From Clostridia bacterium (lineage in GTDB: Bacteria > Bacillota > Clostridia > Oscillospirales > CAG-272): a stretch of DNA of 64,000 bases. The translations under genes and the position numbers were made by a program. Within the stretch, counting starts at the first letter, position 1. Every line of letters starts with the position of its first letter. Below the pieces are notes generated by a model. It was not told where the DNA came from. It did no database searches and saw only the letters and a list, made by a program, of their open reading frames with translations. Below, piece after piece: positions 8,920 through 18,328 of the stretch. The DNA lies in contig JAFXFN010000015.1 in the NCBI GenBank assembly GCA_017520505.1, forward strand, positions 20,259 to 84,258. Direction: 5' to 3'.

Positions 8920-10812
8920 ATGAGTCATTATTTTAAAAAGATATTCATTACATTTATAACCGTAACTGCATTTTTGATATTATTTCCTGTATGCTCAAAT
9001 GCGGTATCGATTGCCGACATTTATCAGGGTGACGAGCTTTGCTATTCTCCACATGATATTGTCAGCGGTGTTACCGTTACAAATAACGGCGAATATGCGA
9101 CATATACAGCCGTAAACGGCGACCCATATATTTATTTACGAGCAACTACGGCATCGGTATCCGATAAATATGTTCTTATAAAATACAGAACTTCAGCCGC
9201 TTTAAGCGGTCAGCTGTATTTCAAAAGTGCCGAGCCGTCAGTTCTTATAAACTGGAACGGCGACGGTGAATGGAACACCATAATTGTCGATGCTACAGCG
9301 GCAGGCGTAAACTGGAGCAACAAGAGCATTTTCCGTTTTGACCCGCTTCATTCAAACAGCGCTACCGTTTCGGGCAATTCAATAGATATTGAATATATTG
9401 CGTTTTTTGCTTCTGAAAGTGAGGCGCTTCGATATGCGCAAGACCGTGATGCAGAATCAAACGACAGCGAAAATATATTTATATTTACAAAATACGGCTC
9501 CGGATACGGTGTATCAGGCTGTACAACATCTGATTATGCAGTTGCAGTTCCCGAAATGCACGACGGACTTCCTGTAACTCACATATATTCCAATTCTTTC
9601 GTAAGCGCATCAAGACTCAAATATCTGTATATTCCGCCAACTGTAACATCGATTCAAGCAGGTGCTTTTGATTCAACTGCAAATTTCAAGCTTGTGGGCA
9701 TTTCGGGTTCAACCGCTGAAGCCTACGCAAAATCTGTCGGAATGGATTTTATCGCTGTTACAACTCCGTCTGATTTTGTAATCGAACTCGAAAATAAAAC
9801 AGCAAAAATAGTCAAATACACGGGCACATCTTCAAATGTGGTGTTGCCTTTATTCTACAACGGGTATAAAATAACAGATATAGGTAACGGTGCATTCGAG
9901 GGCAATACCAAAATACGCTCGGTGACAGTTGTATATTGTATTGAATGGATAGGTGACCATGCATTCGCTTCAACATCTATCACTTCTGCTTCCCTCGGCG
10001 AAAGCGTTAAATACATAGGCAAGTCAGCATTTGCCGAATGTACTTCCCTTTCTTCATTATCAATGCCAAGCGTCAGAAGCATAGGTGACTTTGCATTTTT
10101 CAACTGTAGATCATTGTCAGGTATAAGTTTGCCTGCCTCAATCGAGACGATAGGCTTGCGTGCATTTGCAAAGACAGCGCTTAAAACCGTAACTTTGCCT
10201 GCAAATTTATACGCCGTCAACAGATACGCATTTTTAAACTGCTCATCTTTGAGTGCAATTTATGTTGATGCGTCCAACAGCAAATTTTCATCAGAAAACG
10301 GTATTCTTTACGATTCTTCGAAGAAAAATGTTTATATATGCCCCGAGGGAAAAACAGGAACTGTCACATTAAACAGCAAAACCGAAACAGTTGGGAAAGG
10401 AGCATTTATTAACTGCGACCGTTTAAGCACTGTAAATCTTTCAAACGTAAGCACTATAAACTCAATGGCTTTTTATGACTGTGATGCTTTAAGCACAGTA
10501 GATGTACAGAAAACGGTATTCATCGTAAACGACTATGCCTTCACCGAATGTGATAACATTCTGATAAAATGTCCTATTTCGACTGCAATACAGTATCACT
10601 GCAAGGAATTTTCAATTCCCTTCGAAATTGTTTATGCCGATTTTATTTTAGGAGATGCTAACGGCGACGGTAAAATAAACGGAAAGGATATGGTGCGTGT
10701 GCGCTCGTACATTCTGTACCCGAACACCGCCATCATCAAGGATGCCGCCGATATTGACGGCGACGGTGATATCGACAGCACAGACCTTAAAAAGCTGCGT
10801 GATATGTTTTAG
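8920..10812 (+). CDS. BspA-type leucine-rich-repeat surface protein with dockerin
   Basis: A 630-residue exported protein. The ATG at 8920 is preferred because it has a CGGAG site 8 bases upstream and a signal peptide follows directly (ending about SNA, residue 27); an in-frame ATG at 8872 lies inside the preceding terminator. About 30-190 is a beta-sandwich, CBM-like region of unclear family. From about 195 to 560 there are BspA-type leucine-rich repeats (IGNGAFEGN, IGKSAFAECTSL, IGDFAFFNCRSL, VGKGAFINCDRL). The C-terminus is a canonical dockerin pair (DANGDGKINGKD and DIDGDGDIDSTD). Such repeats usually mediate binding at the surface. It lies next to dockerin-bearing wall hydrolases, so they may share one scaffold (inference). 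Confidence 0.88.
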   Translation: MSHYFKKIFITFITVTAFLILFPVCSNAVSIADIYQGDELCYSPHDIVSGVTVTNNGEYATYTAVNGDPYIYLRATTASVSDKYVLIKYRTSAALSGQLYFKSAEPSVLINWNGDGEWNTIIVDATAAGVNWSNKSIFRFDPLHSNSATVSGNSIDIEYIAFFASESEALRYAQDRDAESNDSENIFIFTKYGSGYGVSGCTTSDYAVAVPEMHDGLPVTHIYSNSFVSASRLKYLYIPPTVTSIQAGAFDSTANFKLVGISGSTAEAYAKSVGMDFIAVTTPSDFVIELENKTAKIVKYTGTSSNVVLPLFYNGYKITDIGNGAFEGNTKIRSVTVVYCIEWIGDHAFASTSITSASLGESVKYIGKSAFAECTSLSSLSMPSVRSIGDFAFFNCRSLSGISLPASIETIGLRAFAKTALKTVTLPANLYAVNRYAFLNCSSLSAIYVDASNSKFSSENGILYDSSKKNVYICPEGKTGTVTLNSKTETVGKGAFINCDRLSTVNLSNVSTINSMAFYDCDALSTVDVQKTVFIVNDYAFTECDNILIKCPISTAIQYHCKEFSIPFEIVYADFILGDANGDGKINGKDMVRVRSYILYPNTAIIKDAADIDGDGDIDSTDLKKLRDMF

Positions 10813-10822
10813 CAATATTTTC

Positions 10823-10847
10823 AGCCCGACTTCGGTCGGGCTTTTTT
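10823..10847 (+). terminator. Intrinsic terminator after the LRR gene
   Basis: AGCCCGAC and GTCGGGCT form a tight stem around TTCG, followed by a run of T, 11 bp after the stop. Confidence 0.93.
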
Positions 10848-10954
10848 ATGCAATCATAATTTTATTAATCATTCAGTATATTTCACATCTTTTTCACACA
10901 ACGAACAATTATATGGGGTATGATATAAGCATCTTAATACGAAAGCGGTAGATC

Positions 10955-12070
10955 ATGAAAGCTTTTAAAAAACCTTTTGTCTTTTGCATCATATATTCGA
11001 TTTTTCTGATATTACTTTCTCTATCTATAATACTCGATGCATTCGTTATCCCCAATGAGATTTCACCGAGCGGTGACGGCGAAATATTGAGTGCTGAAAT
11101 TAAATTTACATTCAAAGAGGCTGAAGATACGCCAATCGAGGATACAACAAGCAATAATCCGAAAAACGAGGAAACAACAGATTTCTCTACGGATGAAACC
11201 TCAATTATAATCACAGAGGAAAGCATACAGCCTGTCGAAGATACAACAGACGAAATCTATACTGAAAATGATACAACACTTCCCGCTTTATCCGATACGG
11301 AACCCGAAACAGAAGCTGATATTTCATATCCTATCATATCAGATAACGAATACAGAGATGAAAATATTAAAATAACCCTGCAGACAGTAAGACTGCACAA
11401 CACACAGGTGTATGTGGCAGATATTTATCTTTCATCGGCACAGTATTTTAAAACCGCTATAGCAAAAAACAAATTCGGTACTAATATAAATGACAAAACC
11501 TCAGCCATTGCCGAGCAAAACAACGCAATACTCGCAATAAACGGTGATTTCTACGGTGCAAACAAAAAGGGATACGTCATCAAAAACGGGATCTTATACA
11601 GAGATTCCGTACGTTCCGACTATAAATATGACGATTTATGCTTTATGTTCGACGGTTCGTTTAAAATATTCAACGAAAAGGATATAAGTGCCAGAGATCT
11701 TTTGAATATGGGTGTATATCAGCTGTTCGGCTTCGGTCCCGTTCTTGTGAACGAAACGGAGATATTTGTTAAAGCAGGTGAGGAGGTCGGGGTTGCTATG
11801 TCAAGCAATCCGAGAACTGCTGTGGGAATCGTAGATGAATTGCATTACGTATTTGTAGTTTCTGACGGAAGAACAAAAGAAAGCGAAGGTCTTTCACTTG
11901 TTCAGCTTGCGGAATTTATGAAAGAACACGGCTGTAAAACAGCATACAATCTCGACGGCGGAGGTTCGTCGACGATGTATTTCAACGGTCGAATTGTAAA
12001 TAAGCCTGTAAACCGAGGCAGTACGATTTCAGAAAGGTCGGTGAGTGACATTGTTTACATCGGTTACTGA
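10955..12070 (+). CDS. Phosphodiester glycosidase (NAGPA-type) domain exoprotein
   Basis: A 371-residue membrane-anchored protein. One hydrophobic segment (about 8-30) is followed by a Glu/Asp/Thr-rich linker (about 45-125) and a NAGPA/DUF2233-type domain (about 140-370). Family hallmarks visible are AINGDFYG, GFGPVLVNE, NPRTAVGI and YNLDGGGSSTMY. The family is named after the human enzyme that uncovers mannose-6-phosphate; bacterial members are often tied to exopolysaccharide or teichoic-acid phosphodiesters, so the substrate here is unknown. The next gene starts inside its last codons (26-bp overlap), suggesting translational coupling. The ribosome site is weak (GCGGTAGATC before the ATG). 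Confidence 0.85.
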   Translation: MKAFKKPFVFCIIYSIFLILLSLSIILDAFVIPNEISPSGDGEILSAEIKFTFKEAEDTPIEDTTSNNPKNEETTDFSTDETSIIITEESIQPVEDTTDEIYTENDTTLPALSDTEPETEADISYPIISDNEYRDENIKITLQTVRLHNTQVYVADIYLSSAQYFKTAIAKNKFGTNINDKTSAIAEQNNAILAINGDFYGANKKGYVIKNGILYRDSVRSDYKYDDLCFMFDGSFKIFNEKDISARDLLNMGVYQLFGFGPVLVNETEIFVKAGEEVGVAMSSNPRTAVGIVDELHYVFVVSDGRTKESEGLSLVQLAEFMKEHGCKTAYNLDGGGSSTMYFNGRIVNKPVNRGSTISERSVSDIVYIGY

Positions 12071-12443
12071 TAAATCAAAACGCAGATTTTGCGTATCCTC
12101 TGTTGTATATCTTTCCGTCACTGTGTTTTGTATCGTTTTTAATGCAATTTACACGTATTTCAGCTACGGAATGGTATCAAATCACATGAAATATATGTTT
12201 TTATTTCCGCTTTTGCTTGGTTGTATGCCTTCAGCCTTGCTTGTTTCAACAAAAGCACGCAAATATGTTTCACGAATTACTTTTAATATGTGGAATGCAG
12301 GGTGTGCAACATTTATAACAGGCTGTACCGTTGTCGGCATCATAACAAATTCAGGAAGAAGCACAGACGTTTTTCCGATCTATTGCATAATCGGAGCAGT
12401 TATGATGATCCTCTCGCTTTTATTTTTGAAAAAGAAAGCATAA
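12045..12443 (+). CDS. Small four-helix membrane protein, function unknown
   Basis: A 132-residue protein read from a GTG at 12045 with AAAGG about 8 bases upstream; a TTG two codons later is an alternative. It has four hydrophobic segments (about 16-38, 48-64, 82-101, 108-128) with positively charged loops, as expected of an integral membrane protein. I do not recognise the family. It overlaps the end of the NAGPA-type gene by 26 bp and so is very likely co-translated with it; the last codon lies a few bases before the pfl promoter. Confidence 0.7.
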   Translation: MTLFTSVTDKSKRRFCVSSVVYLSVTVFCIVFNAIYTYFSYGMVSNHMKYMFLFPLLLGCMPSALLVSTKARKYVSRITFNMWNAGCATFITGCTVVGIITNSGRSTDVFPIYCIIGAVMMILSLLFLKKKA

Positions 12444-12448
12444 ATCAG

Positions 12449-12477
12449 TTGACAAAAATATAATTATGATATATAAT
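12449..12477 (+). promoter_or_regulatory. Consensus sigma-A promoter of the pfl operon
   Basis: TTGACA (12449-12454), exactly 17 bp, TATAAT (12472-12477): both hexamers match the consensus perfectly. The transcript would begin about 30 bases before the riboswitch P1 stem. Confidence 0.92.
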
Positions 12478-12517
12478 AACCGTGTAATCAGTTTACTGAT
12501 TGCACCAAACAAAAAAA

Positions 12518-12623
12518 GCTTTTACATAACTGACGGATTTTGCGGAGTACCGCAAGGAAATGTAAAAGCATAAATGTCGACCGTCTGGGCAATTCAGTTT
12601 TGATAGGCTGAATTGCCCTTTTT
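12518..12623 (+). promoter_or_regulatory. ZTP (pfl motif) riboswitch with intrinsic terminator
   Basis: P1 is GCTTTTACAT (12518-12527) with ATGTAAAAGC (12560-12569); inside it is a hairpin TTGCGG/CCGCAA. The junction GACGG (12532-12536) is complementary to CCGTC (12581-12585), the expected pseudoknot, and the conserved CCGTCTGGGCA segment ends the aptamer. Its GGGC is also the first part of a terminator stem (12587-12597 with 12608-12618, then TTTTT), so ligand binding and termination compete. Known biology: ZTP/ZMP (10-formyl-THF shortage) switches such genes on. Placement before pflB fits formate supply for folate one-carbon units. Confidence 0.9.
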
Positions 12624-12661
12624 ATATACTTTATCGGTATATGGCAGAAATGAGGTATTAT

Positions 12662-14893
12662 ATGGAACACAAAAATTGGTATGGTTTTTCAAAAGGCGTT
12701 TGGATGGATGAGATCAATGTAAGAGATTTTATTCAAGCGAATTACACAGAATATCAAGGTGACGGAAAGTTTCTTGAAGGTCCTACTCCCCGTACGGAAG
12801 CGCTTATGAAAAAGCTGAATACTTTATTTACATTGGAACGTCAGTATGGCGGGGTGCTTGATATTGATACTGCAACTGTATCGTCGCTTACAAGCTATTC
12901 TCCCGGTTATATTGATAAAGAAAACGAGCTTATTGTGGGTATGCAGACAAACAGACCTTTAAAACGAGGTGTAAATCCCTTTGGCGGTATAAGAATGGCT
13001 CGTCAAGCTTGTGAGGCATACGGCTACAAGCTCAGTGATAAGATCGAGGAAGAATTCCGCTTCCGCACAACACACAACGACGGTGTTTTCCGTGCATACA
13101 CCGATGAAATGCGTCAAGCGAGAAAATGCCACGTTATCACAGGTCTCCCTGATGCTTACGGCAGAGGAAGAATTATCGGAGATTACCGCCGTGTTGCTCT
13201 GTACGGCGTGGACAGACTTATAGAAGAAAAGAAAAAGGACAAGAAAAAGCTTGCTGAGGGTGCATTTGCTACCGAACAAATACGGCAGAGTGAAGAGATA
13301 CATCAGCAGATCGTTTTCCTTGGCTTTTTAAAGGAAATGGCACTTATGTACGGTTATGACATAAGTCAGCCTGCGGGTAATGCAAGAGAGGCCATTCAGT
13401 GGACTTACTTTGCATATCTCGGAGCTATCAAGGAGCAAAACGGTGCGGCGATGTCACTCGGCCGTGTCAGCACATTTTTCGATATATATATTGAACGTGA
13501 TATTGCAAACGGTATTCTCACAGAAAAAGGCGCACAGGAGCTTATGGACGATTTCGTTATGAAGCTCCGCATTGCCCGCCATCTCCGCACACCTGAATAC
13601 AATGAGCTTTTTGGCGGAGATCCGATGTGGATAACAGAGGCTGTAGGCGGTATAGGCGAGGACGGACGCACGCTTGTAACCAAAAACTGCTTCCGTATGC
13701 TCAATACACTTTACACTCTCGGTTGTTCCCCTGAACCCAATCTCACTGTTCTTTGGTCAACCTCACTTCCCCGTCCTTTCAAGGAATTTTGTGCCAAGGT
13801 TTCTGCAGATACCGACTCTATTCAGTATGAAAATGACGATCTTATGCGTCCGATTTACGGCGACGATTATGCTATAGCTTGCTGTGTATCAGCAATGAAG
13901 CTGGGCAAGCAAATGCAGCTGTTCGGCGCACGCTGTAATCTTGCAAAGCTCTTGCTTATTGCATTAAACGGAGGTTATGATACCACAAGCGGATTGCATA
14001 TAGGCCCTCAAATGCCTGTACTTAATATTGAGAAGCTTGATTATGATATCGTTATGAAGAGATTTGATATCTATATCAAATGGCTCAGCCACCTCTACGT
14101 AAACACAATGAACGTCATACATTATATGCACGACAAATACGCTTGCGAAAAAATACAAATGGCGCTTCACGATTCTTCTGTAGAACGCTTTATGGCATTT
14201 GGAATTGCAGGATTATCCGTTGTGGCTGATTCACTCAGTGCTATAAAATTTGCAAATGTCCGTCCTATAAAAGATGAAAACGGATTCATTACCGACTTTG
14301 AAACGATTGGTGAGTTCCCTAAATACGGAAATGATGATGACCGTGTTGACCTTATTGCCAAGGATATGACTCACCGTATGATAACAGAGCTCCGCAAAAC
14401 TCCCGCTTACAGAAATGCTGTTCACACGCTTTCCGTTTTAACGATCACATCGAATGTAATGTACGGTAAAAACACAGGCGCAACTCCCGACGGAAGACCT
14501 GCCGGCGCTCCTTTTGCCCCCGGTGCTAACCCGATGCACAACCGTGAGGAAAATGGCGCTTTGGCTTCTCTCAATTCAGTTGCAAAAATCAGCTACGATG
14601 ATTGCAGAGACGGTATTTCAAATACTTTCTCGGTAACTCCCGATGCCCTCGGAAGAACTGAGGAAGAACGTATATCCAACCTCGTATCGATACTCGACGG
14701 TTATTTTACCAAAAAAGCGCATCATATCAATATAAATGTAATGAACCGTGAGCTTCTTATGAAGGCATACGAAAATCCCGAAGCATATCCCAATCTTACA
14801 ATACGTGTTTCAGGTTACGCTGTAAACTTCAACAAGCTTTCACGTGAGCAGCAGCGTGAAGTCATCAGCCGTACCTTCCACAAGAGCATATGA
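12662..14893 (+). CDS. pflB: Pyruvate formate-lyase (formate C-acetyltransferase)
   Basis: A 743-residue glycyl-radical enzyme that converts pyruvate and CoA to acetyl-CoA and formate. The two adjacent active-site cysteines are in [11 protein letters not shown] near residue 410, and the glycyl-radical loop RVSGYAVNF lies about 25 residues from the end. The ATG at 12662 is chosen because GAGG precedes it by 7 bases; an in-frame ATG at 12641 has no such site. The stop overlaps the pflA start (ATGA). Transcription is under the ZTP riboswitch, which ties formate production to the folate one-carbon state. Confidence 0.97.
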   Translation: MEHKNWYGFSKGVWMDEINVRDFIQANYTEYQGDGKFLEGPTPRTEALMKKLNTLFTLERQYGGVLDIDTATVSSLTSYSPGYIDKENELIVGMQTNRPLKRGVNPFGGIRMARQACEAYGYKLSDKIEEEFRFRTTHNDGVFRAYTDEMRQARKCHVITGLPDAYGRGRIIGDYRRVALYGVDRLIEEKKKDKKKLAEGAFATEQIRQSEEIHQQIVFLGFLKEMALMYGYDISQPAGNAREAIQWTYFAYLGAIKEQNGAAMSLGRVSTFFDIYIERDIANGILTEKGAQELMDDFVMKLRIARHLRTPEYNELFGGDPMWITEAVGGIGEDGRTLVTKNCFRMLNTLYTLGCSPEPNLTVLWSTSLPRPFKEFCAKVSADTDSIQYENDDLMRPIYGDDYAIACCVSAMKLGKQMQLFGARCNLAKLLLIALNGGYDTTSGLHIGPQMPVLNIEKLDYDIVMKRFDIYIKWLSHLYVNTMNVIHYMHDKYACEKIQMALHDSSVERFMAFGIAGLSVVADSLSAIKFANVRPIKDENGFITDFETIGEFPKYGNDDDRVDLIAKDMTHRMITELRKTPAYRNAVHTLSVLTITSNVMYGKNTGATPDGRPAGAPFAPGANPMHNREENGALASLNSVAKISYDDCRDGISNTFSVTPDALGRTEEERISNLVSILDGYFTKKAHHININVMNRELLMKAYENPEAYPNLTIRVSGYAVNFNKLSREQQREVISRTFHKSI

Positions 14894-15588
14894 CGGGAGC
14901 TGTACATTCTATCCAAAGTCTCGGCGCAGTTGACGGGCCCGGTGTTCGCTTTGTTGTTTTTATGCAAGGCTGCAATTTGCGTTGCGGATGCTGTCATAAT
15001 CCCGACACGTGGGAAATGAACAGCGGCGCGACATATACTGCTGAAGATATAGTAACAAGAGTTAAACGCTATAAAGAATATTTCGGAAAAGAAGGCGGAA
15101 TAACGATATCGGGCGGCGAACCGCTTTTGCAGGCAGATTTTGTCCGTGAGGTCTTTGAATTATGTCACGAAAACGGAATAAATACTTGTCTTGATACATC
15201 GGGATGTATTCTAAACAGCCGCATCAAATCACTTCTGTCGGAAACCGACCGTGTGCTTCTGGATATAAAATATACAAATGATGAGCTTTACCGTAAATAT
15301 GTCGGTTGTAATCTCAGCGCACCGCTTGAATTTCTCGAATATCTCAATGAACAAGGAATAAAAACAACGATACGTCAAGTTATAATTCCTACATTGAATG
15401 ATGATAAAGAAAACATTCTCGAACTACGAAATATTGCCCAAAGGTTCTCTTGTATTGATAAAATAGAGCTTCTTCCGTTTCACAAAATATGTACGGAGAA
15501 ATACGAAAAAATGATGATCGAATTTCCTTTTGCGCACATATCCGAACCGACGGATGAAAAAATGAATGAGCTAAGAAGTTACTTATAA
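14890..15588 (+). CDS. pflA: Pyruvate formate-lyase activating enzyme
   Basis: A 232-residue radical SAM protein that installs the glycyl radical on PflB. The CxxxCxxC iron-sulphur motif is visible in [15 protein letters not shown] (about 26-40), followed by [13 protein letters not shown]. Length is normal for the family. It overlaps pflB by 4 bp, so the two are translationally coupled, and a strong terminator follows. Confidence 0.96.
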   Translation: MTGAVHSIQSLGAVDGPGVRFVVFMQGCNLRCGCCHNPDTWEMNSGATYTAEDIVTRVKRYKEYFGKEGGITISGGEPLLQADFVREVFELCHENGINTCLDTSGCILNSRIKSLLSETDRVLLDIKYTNDELYRKYVGCNLSAPLEFLEYLNEQGIKTTIRQVIIPTLNDDKENILELRNIAQRFSCIDKIELLPFHKICTEKYEKMMIEFPFAHISEPTDEKMNELRSYL

Positions 15589-15594
15589 AGAGAA

Positions 15595-15630
15595 AATCAG
15601 CAAAGATCAAATCTTTGCTGATTTTTTTTA
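15595..15630. terminator. Convergent terminator after pflA
   Basis: A 13-bp stem (AATCAGCAAAGAT with ATCTTTGCTGATT, loop CAA) is followed by eight T on the plus strand. The minus-strand gene at 15628-18309 ends at its edge, so it may serve both directions. Confidence 0.93.
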
Positions 15631-18309
15631 TTTTTCTGTTCTGTATACCTTAAAAAGCTCAATTACAGGCTTTGTGAAATTCAGCAAAGCAAGTAAAACG
15701 GCGGGAGCAAATATGAGAAGCAAATGCTTTTCGCTTATCGTTCCGAGCGCAGTAAATTCAGCAAGCTTCGGGAAAAGCACAGGCACTGATAAAAGGAATA
15801 ATTCGACAACGAGAAGTATAAACAACCATATAAATTTACCGATTCCTTTAAGTGCTTTTTTCTTTCCTTTTGCATAAAAGATGAGGATGAGAACCGTTTG
15901 TGAAAGTATATACGACAGATATGCACTTCCGTCTGCAATAAGCGGTATGTCGGAAAGACCGACAACAAATCTTACAATGAGCGTTGAAAGACAAACAAAT
16001 ACGATCCATACAAGACTGTATAAAAACGCCCCTGACGGTTGCTTCATCAGCATATCATATTCAGTTTGTGACGGTATATCATCCTCGTGGCTTTTAGCCG
16101 AGGCAAGTGTAAAGATACCGCAAAAATCAACAGCAAGACCCGAAAAAAGTATCTGCGACGGAGATAAATACAAAAGCGTAGTAAATACGGATATCAGAGT
16201 CAAAATAAGCCTTAGCAGAAATGATGTAAACAGATACATCATTATTCTTCCTGCATTGTCATAGACTTGCTTTGAGATTTTAAGCGCATCTAAAACTGAA
16301 TTTATACCGCCTTTTTTATTGTCGTCTGCGCTCAAAACAAGAACGTCAGATGTATGCTTAAGCGCTTCACTTCCGGTTTCCTTTAAATGCCCTTTGGATA
16401 TATCCGCACCCTTCATCTGCTTCTTCGGCGAAAGACTTGTACCGGCTGAAAAGCTTACAGCACCCGAACCGACAGTAAGCGAAACATCGGAAAGTGTACT
16501 TCCGAGAATTCCTATCTTCTCACCGTTTTTGCGGAGTCTGTCGATGACGTATCTTTTTTCATTTGCATCAAATCCCTGATAAAGTCTGTAATTTTTCAGC
16601 TTGATATTCTGTAGATTAAGGTTTGAATTTACAAATTCGTATGATGAAATGATCTTACTGTCATCATCTACTATACCAAGACTTTTTGAAAGATACTCAT
16701 TTCTGCTTGAAATATCGTCACAGAAAAGTATAACATTTACCCCTGCATTTGAAAATTTCCTTACTGTTTCAGAGCATCCCTCAACCACGGTTTCACGCAT
16801 TATCAAAAAGCCTTCAAAGCATAGATCGTGCTGTGCATCGCTCAGTTTTTTCAGATTGTCTTCCCAATATGGCTTTGTTGCGATTGCGGCTATTTTGTAG
16901 CCGTTTTTCTCATACGATTCAACGACCTGTAAAAGATCGCATCTGTGCTCTGAATTCAATGAAAATACACCCGATGACTTTCTGAAATCCGTACATCTGT
17001 TGATTATCTGTGCGCCGCCGCCTCTTACAATTACGGAAAATTCGCCGTTTGAAGAAGTTAGTGCGGTATCAAAAAGCGAAGCACTTCCCAAAGGAACAAA
17101 ATCCAAAAGTGCGGTTGCGTCTGTTTTTACAGCATATTCGCATAATGCGCTTTCAACAGGCGTCAAAAGCCTTTTGTAGGTATCAACAGTAAACGGTGCA
17201 AGCTCGCAAAGACGCCTTGCAATGTGCATATTTTCTTCTGTAAACGGATATTCATATCCGCCTGTGTATATGTACTGTATCTTAATATCATCACTGCATA
17301 TCCCTGAATTTTTCGAGATAACAATGCAGGTCATATCGTTTATTTTATCTATTGCGGAAACATTTTTTACAATTACGTTTTCATTGAAAATATTATCCTT
17401 TGAGCCTGTAAAATAAAGCCCGTATGCAACTGTAATGAGTGCAAATGCACCGAAGAATTCGCACATAGATGATGCTGAAAACGCAAGTGATGAAAGAAAT
17501 GCATCTGTCATTTTTCCGTCAAGTCCGTACGCAAATACCGAAATGAGTCCAATAACAAATACCGTAAATATCATAAAAAGACTTACAAAATTTGAAAGCC
17601 TATTGATATTTGAGAAAAGCTTTAGCTCCTCTTTTCCCGTTGAAGACGTCAGATTTCTGCGCCTTGCAACAGTATTTTCACCCGTTGCACAGCACAGTAT
17701 TCTTGCCTCTCCTTTGAAAACAACAGAAGCGGCAAATACCATATTTTTCTGTTCTTTTGTAGGCAGCGACGGCTCATACGAAAGAAATTCCGGATCTTTT
17801 TCACCGTTTCCGCCGCTTATGTTCATTTCAAGAACCTTGAAATTTTCAGCACTTATCACACGGCCGTCGCAAGGCACGATATCGCCCTCACGCAAAAGCA
17901 CGATATCCCCCGGAACGATTCCCTTTTGATTTATTCTGAATATCTTACCGTCACGTACAACACGTGTTTCGGGCTCTGAATAACGCTTGTTCGCCGCAAT
18001 TATCATCTGTGAGCGTCTGTATGCTGTCATTATCAAAGAATAATTGATAATCGCAACAGCGCATATAAAGAATGCGCTTATATCACGGCTTACAAAATAG
18101 TATATGATGCACACAAGTATCAATAATACCGTTATTATACTCGGAGCTGTTTGCTTTTTACTGAAGGTTGAAACGTGCGGAAAGATGATATTTTTGGGGT
18201 ATTTTCTTTGGCGTTTCTTTACCTCTTTTCTGTCAAGACCGTTTTCAAAATCAGTTTTAAGCATTGTTTTCAACTGATTGAAACGGAATTTGTACCATTG
18301 CATCTCCAC
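15628..18309 (-). CDS. P-type ATPase homologue with all catalytic motifs lost (pseudo-ATPase)
   Basis: An 893-residue membrane protein with P2-type (Ca-ATPase-like) architecture: paired N-terminal helices, an actuator domain with a normal IVPGDIVLLREGDIVPCDGR (131-150), two helices, a large cytosolic region and C-terminal helices. The catalytic motifs are replaced: DKTGT is SKNSG at 332-336, so the phosphorylated Asp is gone; TGES is GNGE near 167-170; PEGL is CEFF at 283-286; TGD is FCDD near 529; GDGxND is GSTLSD at 603-608. The frame is intact with AAGGAGG 7 bases before the GTG start, so it is not an ordinary decayed gene. It follows clpE by 19 bp. Role unknown; perhaps a sensor, regulator or scaffold. 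Confidence 0.85.
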   Translation of the reverse strand: MEMQWYKFRFNQLKTMLKTDFENGLDRKEVKKRQRKYPKNIIFPHVSTFSKKQTAPSIITVLLILVCIIYYFVSRDISAFFICAVAIINYSLIMTAYRRSQMIIAANKRYSEPETRVVRDGKIFRINQKGIVPGDIVLLREGDIVPCDGRVISAENFKVLEMNISGGNGEKDPEFLSYEPSLPTKEQKNMVFAASVVFKGEARILCCATGENTVARRRNLTSSTGKEELKLFSNINRLSNFVSLFMIFTVFVIGLISVFAYGLDGKMTDAFLSSLAFSASSMCEFFGAFALITVAYGLYFTGSKDNIFNENVIVKNVSAIDKINDMTCIVISKNSGICSDDIKIQYIYTGGYEYPFTEENMHIARRLCELAPFTVDTYKRLLTPVESALCEYAVKTDATALLDFVPLGSASLFDTALTSSNGEFSVIVRGGGAQIINRCTDFRKSSGVFSLNSEHRCDLLQVVESYEKNGYKIAAIATKPYWEDNLKKLSDAQHDLCFEGFLIMRETVVEGCSETVRKFSNAGVNVILFCDDISSRNEYLSKSLGIVDDDSKIISSYEFVNSNLNLQNIKLKNYRLYQGFDANEKRYVIDRLRKNGEKIGILGSTLSDVSLTVGSGAVSFSAGTSLSPKKQMKGADISKGHLKETGSEALKHTSDVLVLSADDNKKGGINSVLDALKISKQVYDNAGRIMMYLFTSFLLRLILTLISVFTTLLYLSPSQILFSGLAVDFCGIFTLASAKSHEDDIPSQTEYDMLMKQPSGAFLYSLVWIVFVCLSTLIVRFVVGLSDIPLIADGSAYLSYILSQTVLILIFYAKGKKKALKGIGKFIWLFILLVVELFLLSVPVLFPKLAEFTALGTISEKHLLLIFAPAVLLALLNFTKPVIELFKVYRTEK

Positions 18310-18328
18310 ACGCTCACCTCCTTACATA

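Noticed and set aside
12641..12661. pflB start at 12641
   Set aside because: No ribosome site precedes it, while GAGG is well placed for the ATG at 12662, where PflB homology also starts.
15628..18309. Decayed pseudogene
   Set aside because: The frame is intact for 893 codons with a strong ribosome site and normal membrane segments, and all motifs are substituted rather than truncated.
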